Shown: piece after piece, positions 1 to 9,131 of the stretch
Layout of the letters: the number at the start of each line of letters is the position of its first letter
How positions within the stretch are numbered: the stretch's first letter is position 1
DNA from: a virus
Length of the DNA: 40,221 nucleotides
Virus record (IMG/VR): IMGVR_UViG_3300044675_005140
Coordinates: 1 to 40,221 of that record
Direction: 5' to 3' (one strand)
The notes under the pieces: model-generated
Told to the model about the DNA's origin: nothing
Databases searched by the model: none
Seen by the model: only the letters and a program-made list of their open reading frames with translations
Position numbers and translations under genes: made by a program

Positions 1-405
1 TACAAAACTCCAAAATTCTCTATTCTTCATTTTATGTTTTGGTGCATGACTAGTAAAAAATATCTTTGCCAATTTACCGTCTGTTTCAAAGTTGGTATTT
101 GAAACCTTTACTCCATATTGTTTTGACTTAGCATAGTCAACATTTTGCTTTTTACTTTTCTGGCATGTTCCTATAAAAAGCCATCCAATAGTTTCCGGTA
201 GTTGAACACCATCTCTTTTCTCTATCACATTATTAAAAAGAGCTCTATTAAAAGTCTTTATTATATCTCTTAAAACAGTATTGTCATAGCTTTTATATTT
301 AGGATGTTTCTTTTTAAAATTATCAAAGAAATTCTTATCAAGCACACTAAACACCTCTGGTCTAAATCTAGGTGCCTTTAAGTCAGGCTTCTTAAATTCC
401 TTCAT
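1..405 (-). CDS. Conserved crAss-like phage protein, N-terminal part (runs off window)
   Basis: The frame is open from ATG at 405 to the window edge (135 codons, no stop), so only the N-terminal part is present. It begins MKEFKKPDLKAPRFRPEVF and contains the segments LPETIGWLFIGTC, VDYAKSKQYG and FETDGKLAKIFFTSH. I recognise this pattern (L-P-x-x-x-G-x-L/F-F-I-G-T-C, then a W/F-E-x-D-x-x-L-A-K-I-F motif) from a conserved uncharacterised protein of crAss-like and other Bacteroidota phages. No enzymatic motif is visible. It lies beyond a strong terminator, so it probably starts a new transcription unit; a TATATTTG box sits 29 nt upstream of the ATG. Function unknown. Confidence 0.8.
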   Translation of the reverse strand, partial: MKEFKKPDLKAPRFRPEVFSVLDKNFFDNFKKKHPKYKSYDNTVLRDIIKTFNRALFNNVIEKRDGVQLPETIGWLFIGTCQKSKKQNVDYAKSKQYGVKVSNTNFETDGKLAKIFFTSHAPKHKMKNREFWSFV

Positions 406-434
406 AATAATATACTAAAAATTAATGACATTAA

Positions 435-442
435 CAAATATA
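435..442 (-). promoter_or_regulatory. Candidate promoter -7 box TATATTTG
   Basis: On the minus strand this reads TATATTTG, matching the Bacteroidota TAnnTTTG box. It lies between the terminator at 449-480 and the start codon at 405. A properly spaced -33 TTTG is not evident. The same octamer precedes the leftward genes starting at 24442, 31292 and 32526. Confidence 0.4.
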
Positions 443-448
443 GGTATA

Positions 449-480
449 AAAACAAAACCCCTACAAGTGCAGGGGCTTTG
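449..480 (-). terminator. Intrinsic terminator after tail fibre gene
   Basis: On the minus strand CCCCT (475-471) and AGGGG (462-458) form a stem with an 8-nt loop, followed by TTTTGTTTTT. It ends the leftward tail/appendage operon just after the stop at 517. Confidence 0.85.
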
Positions 481-516
481 TCGTTGTTGTCACAGAAACC
501 AACAAACCTGTAACAA

Positions 517-1806
517 TTATCCTATAACAGTTACTGTAACAGTTCCGCCACTAAATCCAGTAGATTCAATATCAATTGAATTTACACCGGATACTTTATA
601 TGCGTACTCAGAACCAAGAGCTAGAGCAGGATTAGGAACACCTAAGTCTTCTACTACAGATACAATTACAGCTAGAGTGTTTAAGTTATGTGTAATAGTT
701 ACAACTGCAGGACTTACTCCAAGAAATACATCTTCAGTATATTTATTAAAAGTAGTAGCTATAGTTACATCTGTAGCTGAACTTGTTAGTGTAATACCTG
801 AACCTGCAGTCAATCCTCTAATCTCTAAAGTTGGAGCAGTACCATCAACTACTAAATCTTCATCACCACCTGAAGATGCTAAACTTATTGCTGAACCAGG
901 ATCAGTATTTGTAATAGTTATTGTATCTGTTGTAGCATTAGTAACTATATCAATCCCAGGTCCTACATTAAAGTTTAATGTATCATTATTACTATCAGCA
1001 ACAATAGTAGCTTGAGTAGGAACAGCAATATTTTTAAATATATTTTGAACAGATCCTGGATCGTTATTAGTAATTCTAATTGCATCTGTACTAGGTACAG
1101 TACTTGCATTAAGAGTAATACCAACACCAGCTACAAAGTTTAATGTATCTCCAGGAGCTTCAGCAATCTGAATATTTGTAGGATCATTATTAGGTCCCCA
1201 AACAAATCCAGAATCTGGATTAACAGTTGCTCTATCAAAATCATTTGGAGGAATAACAGTACCAGGTATAACAGATGCTCCTGTTACGTGACCGTAAGTA
1301 TCAAATGTAAAAAATACATCTTGTATAAAGGAATTCCCTGAGTTATCACTTGATAAGTTACTTACTGAAGAAGTATCTTCATGAGCTATTGTTACACTAC
1401 CTGTAATAGGATTAGGGAATACATCAATTCCTGGACCCGCTAGTATAGAAGCTAATATTGTTTGAGCAATAACAATATCAAAGTATGCCTGTAAAGCAGG
1501 TATATCAATTGATACAGTATAAGTAGTTACATTGCCTACAGTTGTAGGAACTACATCAATATATTCTGAACCTGCAACAACAGTTACTGGAGCTTCAACA
1601 TTACATATATAATTTACAAGTTTTGTAATTACTGTATCTAAGTAGTCATATCTTCTAATTACAATATCTTGATTACAAGTTATATCTGTTCCTGTATAAA
1701 CAATGCATTGTGCATTAAATACTTCAGGGCAAGATGGCGGGCAAGGCTGTGTTACCACGTAAGTATCTTTGCATCCGCAATTTTTAGTACAAGTATGATT
1801 TGCCAT
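517..1806 (-). CDS. Tail fibre / appendage protein (429 aa)
   Basis: The first 30 or so residues are cysteine-rich (CTKNCGC, PCPPSCPEV). The rest is Thr/Ser/Asn/Gly-rich with recurring short beta-type segments such as GPGIDV, GSGITLT, DTITITN and DTLNFN, typical of phage fibre shafts built of repeated beta strands. The C-terminal 80 residues (from about KYTEDVFLG) form a separate beta-rich piece that could be the receptor-facing tip. It is the last gene of the leftward structural operon, followed by an intrinsic terminator. The Cys-rich N-terminus matches the style of the two upstream genes and suggests assembly onto the same appendage. Fibre role is inferred from composition and position; the specific family is not recognised. 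Confidence 0.65.
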   Translation of the reverse strand: MANHTCTKNCGCKDTYVVTQPCPPSCPEVFNAQCIVYTGTDITCNQDIVIRRYDYLDTVITKLVNYICNVEAPVTVVAGSEYIDVVPTTVGNVTTYTVSIDIPALQAYFDIVIAQTILASILAGPGIDVFPNPITGSVTIAHEDTSSVSNLSSDNSGNSFIQDVFFTFDTYGHVTGASVIPGTVIPPNDFDRATVNPDSGFVWGPNNDPTNIQIAEAPGDTLNFVAGVGITLNASTVPSTDAIRITNNDPGSVQNIFKNIAVPTQATIVADSNNDTLNFNVGPGIDIVTNATTDTITITNTDPGSAISLASSGGDEDLVVDGTAPTLEIRGLTAGSGITLTSSATDVTIATTFNKYTEDVFLGVSPAVVTITHNLNTLAVIVSVVEDLGVPNPALALGSEYAYKVSGVNSIDIESTGFSGGTVTVTVIG

Positions 1807-1846
1807 TTTATTTTTATTTAATTAAACATATATACTAATTGATAAA

Positions 1847-3565
1847 TTAACTGCATGTTCCATTACATGCATTTGTATCCAATGTTGGCGTTGGAATACT
1901 TGGTGTTACACATGGTCCTATAAATGCTACCAAACCATCTAATCTAGTAAAAAAACCTCCTATATCAGTTTCATCATTTGCATTACAATCAAATGGATAA
2001 GTTAAACCTGCTGCAAAATTAATATCTGCAGGTTGAGTTCCTGATGCTGGATTATCATATAAAGTAGTACCTGATGAATTAAATTTTGGAACAAATTCTC
2101 CAGCAGTTACATGAGATATAAGATAATTTAAATGAGAAGTATCAAATGCAGCATTATTATTACATATAAAACTTTCTTCAGAATTTTTTACTAGATCTAA
2201 ACTTAGAACACCTGCAGTTGATATACTTATATTTGATAGAGTTGTAAGTATTGTACTAGTGTCTGTTCCAATTTGAATAGATCTTTGCATTACTTTAAAA
2301 CCTGCAGGATGACTATATCCACCATCTATAGCATATCCAGGAGGAAGTACAGCTGGCGGTATTACTGAATTTGGATTACCACCTAAGTCAGCATTAAATC
2401 GTACTACTCCATAATTATATAATACAACACCACCCGCTCCTGTATATGGGTCTTTTAAAACAACTGGTGTACTTATACCATCCCCCTCATAGTTATTTAT
2501 AGTAGGTGTATAAAGCCAAGGAAGAACTGAACCTGTTCCTGTATCAAGTGGAATTACAATAGTGCCTCTAAAATGTAATTGATTTCCTATTCTTCTTACT
2601 TGAGGATAAGCATATGCTGTTCCCGGATCTGTATTCATATATGTATCAAATCCAAGTAAACAGTGCCAACCTGTATCTTGTATATTAGCACTTAGTGTGC
2701 TTGATGTATATGTAAGATTTACTGTAGTAGTATCTTCTACATTTAATGAGATATCACCTACTGCATTATAAACATCACAGAGAGCTATCCAGATATTATT
2801 TATTGCATCAGCAACTGTGTCATATGATCCAGATTGAATCCAACTAGGATTTGTAGAAAACGGTGTACCAGTGGTAAGTTGTAAATCTGAGTCTTCAATG
2901 CATATAGCATTAATAGCACTTATTAAATCTGTAGTACTTCCTGTTGTATTATAGAAGTCACACCATACATTATTAATAAATTCTTGAAGAAGAACATTAA
3001 TAAATTGAGTTGATCCTTGTGAATAGTTTCCTATTGTACAACCTAAAGTAAAGGCAGGGATATTAGTTTCTGGAACCGGAGCATTTTCAAGATCTTCTAA
3101 TCTAATTAGAATGTCTGTAATTTGAGTATTAATAACAGATATCTGATCTATTAGAGAACATACTCTTTCTGCAATCATTTGAACATAGTCTAATAACTGC
3201 ATAGTAGTTACATTACCTGTTTGAAAACAAGGTGCTACAGTAACTACACAATCTGGACAACCACTTACAGAATCAATTTTACCTGGAGTAATTCCTTGTA
3301 GTTCACAGATTTTATCAATTAGTAATTGTATTAAAGCCTGAAAATTTTTAGGACCACATGCAGTTATACCAAGACAAGATAGATCATAGTTGTTTACATT
3401 TGTTTGATCTAAGATTGTACATAGTTCTGTAGCAAGTGCTGCTACAACATCTGATATTGAATCTCCATTGCAAATTTCAATACAAGGAATATCCGGTCCT
3501 TGCCAAATTACACAATTTGAAGAAGTAGGACTACAAGGTCTGTTATCTAGATTTAAAGGCTTCAT
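1847..3565 (-). CDS. Virion appendage protein (572 aa), probable tail fibre
   Basis: A beta-rich, low-lysine protein with cysteines concentrated in the first 130 residues (SNCVIW, CIEICNG, GCPDCVVTVAPCF) and again at the end (CNGTCS). Residues about 130-165 are a helical or coiled-coil-like stretch (LLDYVQMIAERVCSLIDQ and following). The region around residues 300-430 reads as a compact beta domain (GFDTYMNTDPGTAYAYPQVRRIGNQLHFRG split over two strands). The domain order, Cys-rich attachment part, coiled coil, beta domain, is what many tail fibres have. It sits between two other appendage genes. No enzymatic motif is seen. Start is ATG 3565, 15 nt after a GTATATTATA element. Confidence 0.6.
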   Translation of the reverse strand: MKPLNLDNRPCSPTSSNCVIWQGPDIPCIEICNGDSISDVVAALATELCTILDQTNVNNYDLSCLGITACGPKNFQALIQLLIDKICELQGITPGKIDSVSGCPDCVVTVAPCFQTGNVTTMQLLDYVQMIAERVCSLIDQISVINTQITDILIRLEDLENAPVPETNIPAFTLGCTIGNYSQGSTQFINVLLQEFINNVWCDFYNTTGSTTDLISAINAICIEDSDLQLTTGTPFSTNPSWIQSGSYDTVADAINNIWIALCDVYNAVGDISLNVEDTTTVNLTYTSSTLSANIQDTGWHCLLGFDTYMNTDPGTAYAYPQVRRIGNQLHFRGTIVIPLDTGTGSVLPWLYTPTINNYEGDGISTPVVLKDPYTGAGGVVLYNYGVVRFNADLGGNPNSVIPPAVLPPGYAIDGGYSHPAGFKVMQRSIQIGTDTSTILTTLSNISISTAGVLSLDLVKNSEESFICNNNAAFDTSHLNYLISHVTAGEFVPKFNSSGTTLYDNPASGTQPADINFAAGLTYPFDCNANDETDIGGFFTRLDGLVAFIGPCVTPSIPTPTLDTNACNGTCS

Positions 3566-3579
3566 ACTTTTTCTCTATT

Positions 3580-3592
3580 TATAATATACAAA
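3580..3592 (-). promoter_or_regulatory. Late-promoter-like GTATATTATA element
   Basis: On the minus strand the sequence reads TTTGTATATTATA, in the short gap between the 1093-aa gene and the 572-aa gene. The same string recurs before the leftward genes starting at 16737, 26207 and 30092, with a looser version before 9066, always 15-33 nt from the ATG. Confidence 0.4.
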
Positions 3593-6500
3593 TTAATTTC
3601 CACAATTGCAAGTAGAATGTGTTTTTCCTGAATTACAAGAGCACAAACAATCTGGGCAATCATAGTGAGGATCTTTAAGAGCTTGAAGGTCTATCAACTC
3701 TTTTTTAAATATCCATTTCTCATCATCATCCTGACAACAGTTTGTAATACCATATCTTTTTTCAAGAGCAACTTTATACATGGCATCTGCAAACCTGCAA
3801 GTAATTTTATCATACTCATCAGGATTACAATTAGGAGTATTGTAACCCGGTCTTACAGATCTATTGTTTTTAAAATTTGCTGGTAAACAAACACCCTGTT
3901 GGCATTCACCATAAGTTTGAAAATAATCAGTCAGTAAAAAATCCTGTTGTTCTGGATCTGGTGTACAATCAGAACTTACATATATTAAACTTGTAGGTTC
4001 TTCAGGAACCCATGTTCCTGCAGGACAATAGAGTAATGGATCATTACACAACTGAAATATTTGATCATTCAGTGTCATAACCCAACAACCTAGACCTATA
4101 TCAAAACTTATATTATATATTCTTGATGAGTTGTTATATACCGGGTAACCATTAGAGTCATAGTAATCAAAACTGAAAGAGATTTGATTAATTACATTAC
4201 CTCCATCTATAATAGATAACTCTACACATCTACAAGCATTTGGACAATCTAGACTTTCTATTGTAGTATCTTCAGGTTCAGGTCCTTCAACAGGTATCCA
4301 ATTTCCTATAGGGCAGTTACCAGAAGTTTGAGTATCTAATATATATACTGGAGAATTATTATAATCATAAATTATCCAGTTATCTCCATTAAAAGATACA
4401 GTTCCACAATCCTCTCCTACACATAATGAATATACAGGAAAACCATTTAGTATCTCATCTGGAATTATATTAGCTGTATAAGATGTAGATATATCAACTA
4501 TTGTAATTTTTACAATAAAACAACTACAATAGTCTACAGGATACCATTTACTAGCACAAACTCTTGGACTAGTTTCTCCAGGATTTACACTTATTTCTTG
4601 ATATAATTTATCACAATCTATGAATCCATATGTTCTTACTACTTCACCATAATTACTTACTGTTGTACAAATACAAGGTAGATCAATACCACAAGTATTA
4701 CAATCAGTATAAGTTTCAGTTACAACTACTGCAGTAGCATTAAGATGTTCAGTAGTTTGTTCTACTGTCCAGCATCCTTCACAACCATCAATTTTAATTA
4801 CTTGACGAAGATTTAATAATAAATCTGTATAAGTAATGATTGGATCTGCTACACCTGTACAATCAGTTAGTTTATAATATTTTCTTAAACATTCTGTACA
4901 GTCAGTATATACATCTTCAAGTTTAATAACTTGAGGATTTGGCGGAAGATAGTTTATCTGTTCTACTGTATAACAACCACAGTCAAGTTTTACTACCTGT
5001 CCTATATAAGCTTCAAGATTAAATAAAGTGTAGATTACATCATTACCCTCACATGATCTAAGTTTATAAGCTTTATAACCGATACAATCTGGACAAGAGG
5101 CATAACTTGTTGTAACTGTTATATCAATTGGACAATCACAAACTTCATCAGGATCTAGTGTGGAAGCAATCCAGCAACCTTCCCTATTTAATATTCTTAC
5201 AATATTATTTGTTCCAAATATATATGGTAAAAGAGAAGTAGAGTTAGTGTAAATAACTGAGTTAGGATTCTCACAATTTGTAAGTTTAAAACACTGAACA
5301 GGGCATTCTCCTTCTTCACATAAACCTAGATCCTCTATTGCATAGTCTACAGAACTATTCTCTTCTATTGGATAAATTTTAGAACAGATCTTTACATAAG
5401 GTTTAGCTTCTAGAGAACTTACTTCTTGTAAGTTGTTATCACTATCTACATAAAGGAAGCCGTTAGTATTATATACATAGTAACATCTGAGATCACAGTC
5501 ACAACTTAATTCTCCCGGAGTTGCATCTATTATAGTTTCACCACAATTATTATTATCAAGTTTAATGATATATGCACAACCTGTATATACAGAGCTGTCT
5601 ACTTGATTAAACTGCCCTATATAATCTTCAAATAAAGGATTATTAGTTACAAAGGGTTTTACCCGATTTCCACAAGGAACAATTAAGTAACAATCACAAG
5701 ATAATGGAAAAGACTGTGTTACAGAACATGTAGGTACACCATTACAATACTCAGGATCTCCTTCATTACAAAACCAATGTCCTTCTGAATTTGGATCTGC
5801 TACTTCATAATTTACTAAATCTCTAGTAGAAAATAATATATATGGTTCAAGGTCTAAAGGTGACGTACCACAGTTTCCTATTCCTGTAGCAGGAGTCATC
5901 AGTGATGCTTGAAACTGAGATAGAGTTATATCATATATCTCAGCAGCAAATGCTGCCGTTCCTCCTGAATTTAATCCAGCAACTTTAATTGTATGTACAC
6001 CTGGAGAAAGAGATATTGGAAAAACATGCCAGTATCTACTAGGTATGGTTACTCCAGTATTTGGAGCATCTAAGAAAACTGCTTCAACAGTATCAATATA
6101 AATTTTTGCAATGTTATCTGCAGCAATACCTATTAAGTATTCTTTATTTGTAGTACCAGTATTTGTAACACAATACTCAAATTCTAAATATTCATTATTT
6201 GGATAACCTCCCGGCCAAACACCTGCAATATTTAGTCTACCACCATTTGTGCCAGTAAAGCAAGGTACAGTACCCTTACCCCAAACTTCACTTTGAACAT
6301 TACCAATTGGGTTTACAACAGCACCTATACCATTATTTTGTTGAACTGAGTAAACAGCATTTAATATACCATCTCCTTTTAATGGCCAAATAAGTGAAGT
6401 AATATTAGGATAAAGCCTTAAACCTTGACTACAATACTGTTGTGAATTTTCAGCTTGATTAATTATAAAAGTATCTCCTGTATAACTTGCTGCAGTAGTT

Positions 6501-6874
6501 ACTGTACCTACACAATCAACTCCAACTTGTGTAAATCCATCTGGACAGTTACAAGGTAAAACTGGAGTACAAGGAGCACAAATAGGATCATCACACCCTG
6601 TAGGCCCTGCAATTTCTAAAACCGCTTCAAGTGAACCTGGAGCTACTGGATAAGCTATAGGATTACTAGTTATTTCTTCATAGAGCGTATAACACTTATT
6701 AGTTTCAAGAGAACCTCCAAATCCAGGATATGAAGCTCCTATATAAGAAACAACACTCCCATCAGGAATACTGGCTGGCAAAACTCCTCTAAATAAAATT
6801 TCAAGTCCTGTACAACAGTCTACAAATCTTAAGTAACCTATTTTAATTTCAGAAATTGGAAAAGCTAAAGTCAT
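3593..6874 (-). CDS. Giant cysteine-rich repeat structural protein (1093 aa)
   Basis: The N-terminus (about 1-120) has ISEIKIGYLRFVDCCTG and a Cys-rich linker. Residues about 130-330 resemble a carbohydrate-binding or PA14-like beta domain (IAKIYIDTVEAVFLDAP ... SPGVHTIKVAGLN). From about 380 to 900 there is an irregular tandem repeat of roughly 50-60 residues of the form YTDCxxC...YYKLTDCxG...IxYTxLxxxxxQVxKxDGCxGCWTVEQ. The C-terminus has several Cys pairs (CPDCLCSC, CNCGN). Such Cys-rich repeat proteins occur in phages of Bacteroidota as virion appendage proteins (from memory). The cysteines suggest metal sites or disulfides stabilising an extracellular fibre. It overlaps the small zinc-ribbon gene upstream by 1 nt (TAATG), so the two are translationally coupled. 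Confidence 0.6.
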   Translation of the reverse strand: MTLAFPISEIKIGYLRFVDCCTGLEILFRGVLPASIPDGSVVSYIGASYPGFGGSLETNKCYTLYEEITSNPIAYPVAPGSLEAVLEIAGPTGCDDPICAPCTPVLPCNCPDGFTQVGVDCVGTVTTAASYTGDTFIINQAENSQQYCSQGLRLYPNITSLIWPLKGDGILNAVYSVQQNNGIGAVVNPIGNVQSEVWGKGTVPCFTGTNGGRLNIAGVWPGGYPNNEYLEFEYCVTNTGTTNKEYLIGIAADNIAKIYIDTVEAVFLDAPNTGVTIPSRYWHVFPISLSPGVHTIKVAGLNSGGTAAFAAEIYDITLSQFQASLMTPATGIGNCGTSPLDLEPYILFSTRDLVNYEVADPNSEGHWFCNEGDPEYCNGVPTCSVTQSFPLSCDCYLIVPCGNRVKPFVTNNPLFEDYIGQFNQVDSSVYTGCAYIIKLDNNNCGETIIDATPGELSCDCDLRCYYVYNTNGFLYVDSDNNLQEVSSLEAKPYVKICSKIYPIEENSSVDYAIEDLGLCEEGECPVQCFKLTNCENPNSVIYTNSTSLLPYIFGTNNIVRILNREGCWIASTLDPDEVCDCPIDITVTTSYASCPDCIGYKAYKLRSCEGNDVIYTLFNLEAYIGQVVKLDCGCYTVEQINYLPPNPQVIKLEDVYTDCTECLRKYYKLTDCTGVADPIITYTDLLLNLRQVIKIDGCEGCWTVEQTTEHLNATAVVVTETYTDCNTCGIDLPCICTTVSNYGEVVRTYGFIDCDKLYQEISVNPGETSPRVCASKWYPVDYCSCFIVKITIVDISTSYTANIIPDEILNGFPVYSLCVGEDCGTVSFNGDNWIIYDYNNSPVYILDTQTSGNCPIGNWIPVEGPEPEDTTIESLDCPNACRCVELSIIDGGNVINQISFSFDYYDSNGYPVYNNSSRIYNISFDIGLGCWVMTLNDQIFQLCNDPLLYCPAGTWVPEEPTSLIYVSSDCTPDPEQQDFLLTDYFQTYGECQQGVCLPANFKNNRSVRPGYNTPNCNPDEYDKITCRFADAMYKVALEKRYGITNCCQDDDEKWIFKKELIDLQALKDPHYDCPDCLCSCNSGKTHSTCNCGN

Positions 6875-7053
6875 TATCTAATAAACTTTTGTAAATTACT
6901 TGTGTTGCTTTTAGGTATTTCTTCAACTGTTTTATCTCTTAATGAAGCTTCATATTCAGGTGCACAATTTTTACATACAGCTCTTCCATCCGAAGCTGTT
7001 TTCCTTTGACATCCGCATGATAATGCTCTCCCACAGTTTGAACAATTTGCCAT
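6874..7053 (-). CDS. Small zinc-ribbon-like protein (59 aa)
   Basis: The frame runs from ATG 7053 to TAA at 6874-6876 and shares one base with the next ATG. It starts MANCSNCGRALSCGCQ, followed by RKTASDG and VCKNCA. The two CxxC pairs plus C-G-C look like one compact zinc-ribbon fold in the first 33 residues, with a charged tail. Similar very small proteins (CxxCG...SCGCQKR.ASDG...CxxC) recur next to tail genes of Bacteroidota phages in my memory. The role is unknown; it might aid folding or assembly of the adjacent Cys-rich appendage proteins. Confidence 0.75.
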   Translation of the reverse strand: MANCSNCGRALSCGCQRKTASDGRAVCKNCAPEYEASLRDKTVEEIPKSNTSNLQKFIR

Positions 7054-7075
7054 AATTTTGTTGGTTTTTTAAAGT

Positions 7076-7618
7076 TTAACAATTCTTACAATCAAATTTA
7101 TTTAAAAGTTTGACAGCATAGTTAAAGAGAGTCATACCTTCTTGACTTTTATGACATACTTCTACTTTAGCTTTTGCTGCATCTAAATACATTCTTATAA
7201 GTCTAAGTTCCCTAAGCCTTTCCTTTACTTTAGCTGGAGGGTCACAATCTGCAACATCTATATCACAAAGTATTTTTTCATACTGATTAAGAGCACAGGT
7301 TATTCTTAGATGATTGTATTCTACATAGACCTTACATTCAGGATCTAATGCATATTTTACAACATATATACCATCTGGTAAAGCTACAAATGATGAATCA
7401 CAATTTTCTGTTTGTATTCCAAAATCACATGCAGTATATGTTGGTGATGATTCTGGTACAAATCTTATTTCATTAGCACAATTAAAACCAGGAACTGTAA
7501 CAAATAGTGTAGGTCTAAACACTCCAACTAATGGAGAATAGACACTAGTATCAAATACTTTAAATACACAAGAATTTGTTACTGTTGGAATTTCTAAGCT
7601 TAAAACATGATTTGCCAT
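7076..7618 (-). CDS. Conserved virion-associated protein (180 aa), unknown
   Basis: Begins MANHVLSLEIPTV, then a beta-rich domain (about 1-110) ending in GIYVVKYALDP and VEYNHLRITCALNQYEKI, then a helical, charged C-terminal third (VKERLRELRLIRMYLDAAKAKVE) with a final CKNC. The beta domain followed by a long helix resembles a tail or baseplate connector, but I cannot name the family. It lies between a structural protein upstream, separated by a terminator, and the small zinc-ribbon gene downstream. Start ATG 7618 is preceded by an AT-rich stretch (TTTTTTATTATATTAGT on the minus strand), so it may have its own promoter. Confidence 0.6.
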   Translation of the reverse strand: MANHVLSLEIPTVTNSCVFKVFDTSVYSPLVGVFRPTLFVTVPGFNCANEIRFVPESSPTYTACDFGIQTENCDSSFVALPDGIYVVKYALDPECKVYVEYNHLRITCALNQYEKILCDIDVADCDPPAKVKERLRELRLIRMYLDAAKAKVEVCHKSQEGMTLFNYAVKLLNKFDCKNC

Positions 7619-7628
7619 ACTAATATAA

Positions 7629-7666
7629 TAAAAAAGGAGAGGAGAAACTTACTCTCACTCTCCTTT
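7629..7666 (-). terminator. Intrinsic terminator after the 459-aa structural gene
   Basis: AAAGGAGAG (7633-7641) pairs with CTCTCCTTT (7658-7666), extended by GAGA/TCTC across a one-base bulge. On the minus strand the stem is followed by six T residues. Confidence 0.85.
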
Positions 7667-7686
7667 ATAAGTTGATAATTTGCGTA

Positions 7687-9066
7687 TTAAATTATTGTCG
7701 GCAGTGGCACTGCAGGAGAAGATGCAGCACATGCTGTACCTGTACCAAGAGTTTCAATGTTACAAGATGAACCACAAGCAGTTAACCATGCAGTTAACAA
7801 ATTGTAAATTGCTAAACCAGCTGCTCCTAACGTACCTGTTGGGTTAGGATTAGGTGTAACAATCTCTAACAAATACTGATCATTATCAAATGTACCAGTT
7901 GGGTTATAGAATCTAGGAACATTATGCTGAATAAAAATTCTATCATAATAAGCAGTTCTAGATAAACCAGTTGCATTAAGAATGTCATTACCTTGAGTAA
8001 TTTCTCGGATCCTTAAATCTGTAGCAAAATGATTTTGTCTGTAAGCTTCAGAAAGAATCAAGTCTCTTACTACAGTTTCTCCAATACCATTTAATTGACG
8101 ACCATAACATTGTACACCAATACAAAGAGCTTCAAACTCACATGGTGAACCAGTATAGTCTACTTCAGAAGCATAGATTCTTAAAGGCTCAACTTCATAG
8201 AAATCTGTAACTTGGAAAGTACAGTTTTCAAATTTAGTCTCAACATAAGCTCCATTAAGAACCATTCCGGCACACATTGTAGCAGCATAAGCTGCTTCAG
8301 TCCATTGACTAAAATATAATGTAGTTACATTACCAAAACTTGCAGGTTTAGTTACATTATCTGGATAATAATATGTCCAGTTAGTACCATTGTCATTTGT
8401 AAAAGTTACAACTGGAAAAACAAAGTTTTTCATAATTGGATCATTTACAATCTGCTGAGCCCATTGAATAAATACTCTACGTGGATCAACCGGGGTTGGA
8501 GCAATTGTATCATCTGCACAACATCCTGTATATGCCTCAAGAGTTTCATATGCATTGTGATTCAAAGTTCTAAGTGCAGGAGAACCTTTAACATCTAAAC
8601 GTAGATAATAAGTTTCACCACATAAGAACTTTTTACAGCAAGTACCAGAAGTTTCTCCTGGCTCACTTGAGTTAGGTGCATTTGCAGGAACAATTGTCCA
8701 AGGTGTGATACCAGCATGCAATACATAGTTTTGTGCTAAGTTTGCAGGAGCAGCATAAAGTCTGCTTACATACTTAGATTTAACTACTTTAGACTTGTTT
8801 GATTCTTTATAACCTCCGTGGAAAGGTCCAATTTTATCATTGTCCATCAATGCACCTGATGCAAGGATAAGTTCACAACAATCATCAACACCTCCAGGAG
8901 TGTTACGGATTTGCCAAGATTGTGGATCAATGAAAGTAATTTGACCAGCAGCCAAAGTATTTGCAACTGAAGTACCTAATACAGTACCGTTTGCAAGAGG
9001 AGAAATACCATTATTGGCACCAGTAGCCAAAAAGGTTTTTCTAAACGCATGATTAAAATAAGCCAT
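7687..9066 (-). CDS. Major structural protein of unknown class (459 aa)
   Basis: Begins MAYFNHAFRKTFLAT. Early Gly/Ala/Asn-rich segments are followed by GPFHGGYKESNKSKVVKSKYVSRLY and long beta-rich sections with paired cysteines (DDCCEL, TCCKKFLCG, TGCCADD). It has its own putative promoter (GTATATTATA-like at 9099-9107) and its own strong terminator, and is monocistronic like the capsid gene. That arrangement suggests high expression, so a major virion component such as a tail or muzzle protein is plausible. I recall similar sequences from uncultured Bacteroidota phages annotated only as structural. It could be a tail tube or sheath-type protein, but no diagnostic motif lets me choose. Confidence 0.6.
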   Translation of the reverse strand: MAYFNHAFRKTFLATGANNGISPLANGTVLGTSVANTLAAGQITFIDPQSWQIRNTPGGVDDCCELILASGALMDNDKIGPFHGGYKESNKSKVVKSKYVSRLYAAPANLAQNYVLHAGITPWTIVPANAPNSSEPGETSGTCCKKFLCGETYYLRLDVKGSPALRTLNHNAYETLEAYTGCCADDTIAPTPVDPRRVFIQWAQQIVNDPIMKNFVFPVVTFTNDNGTNWTYYYPDNVTKPASFGNVTTLYFSQWTEAAYAATMCAGMVLNGAYVETKFENCTFQVTDFYEVEPLRIYASEVDYTGSPCEFEALCIGVQCYGRQLNGIGETVVRDLILSEAYRQNHFATDLRIREITQGNDILNATGLSRTAYYDRIFIQHNVPRFYNPTGTFDNDQYLLEIVTPNPNPTGTLGAAGLAIYNLLTAWLTACGSSCNIETLGTGTACAASSPAVPLPTII

Positions 9067-9098
9067 TTTCTAAATTTTTAATTAACAAATAAATACAA

Positions 9099-9112
9099 TA
9101 TAATATAGTGAA
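9099..9112 (-). promoter_or_regulatory. Late-promoter-like element before 459-aa gene
   Basis: The minus strand reads TTCACTATATTATA, a variant of the GTATATTATA element, 33 nt upstream of ATG 9066. Confidence 0.35.
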
Positions 9113-9131
9113 AAGATTTTAAACTTCCAAA

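Noticed and set aside
425-1015. Long plus-strand open frame opposite the tail fibre gene
   Set aside because: Composition (runs of Val/Thr/Ile) mirrors the complementary beta-rich fibre; it overlaps the terminator and is antisense to a gene with clear domains.
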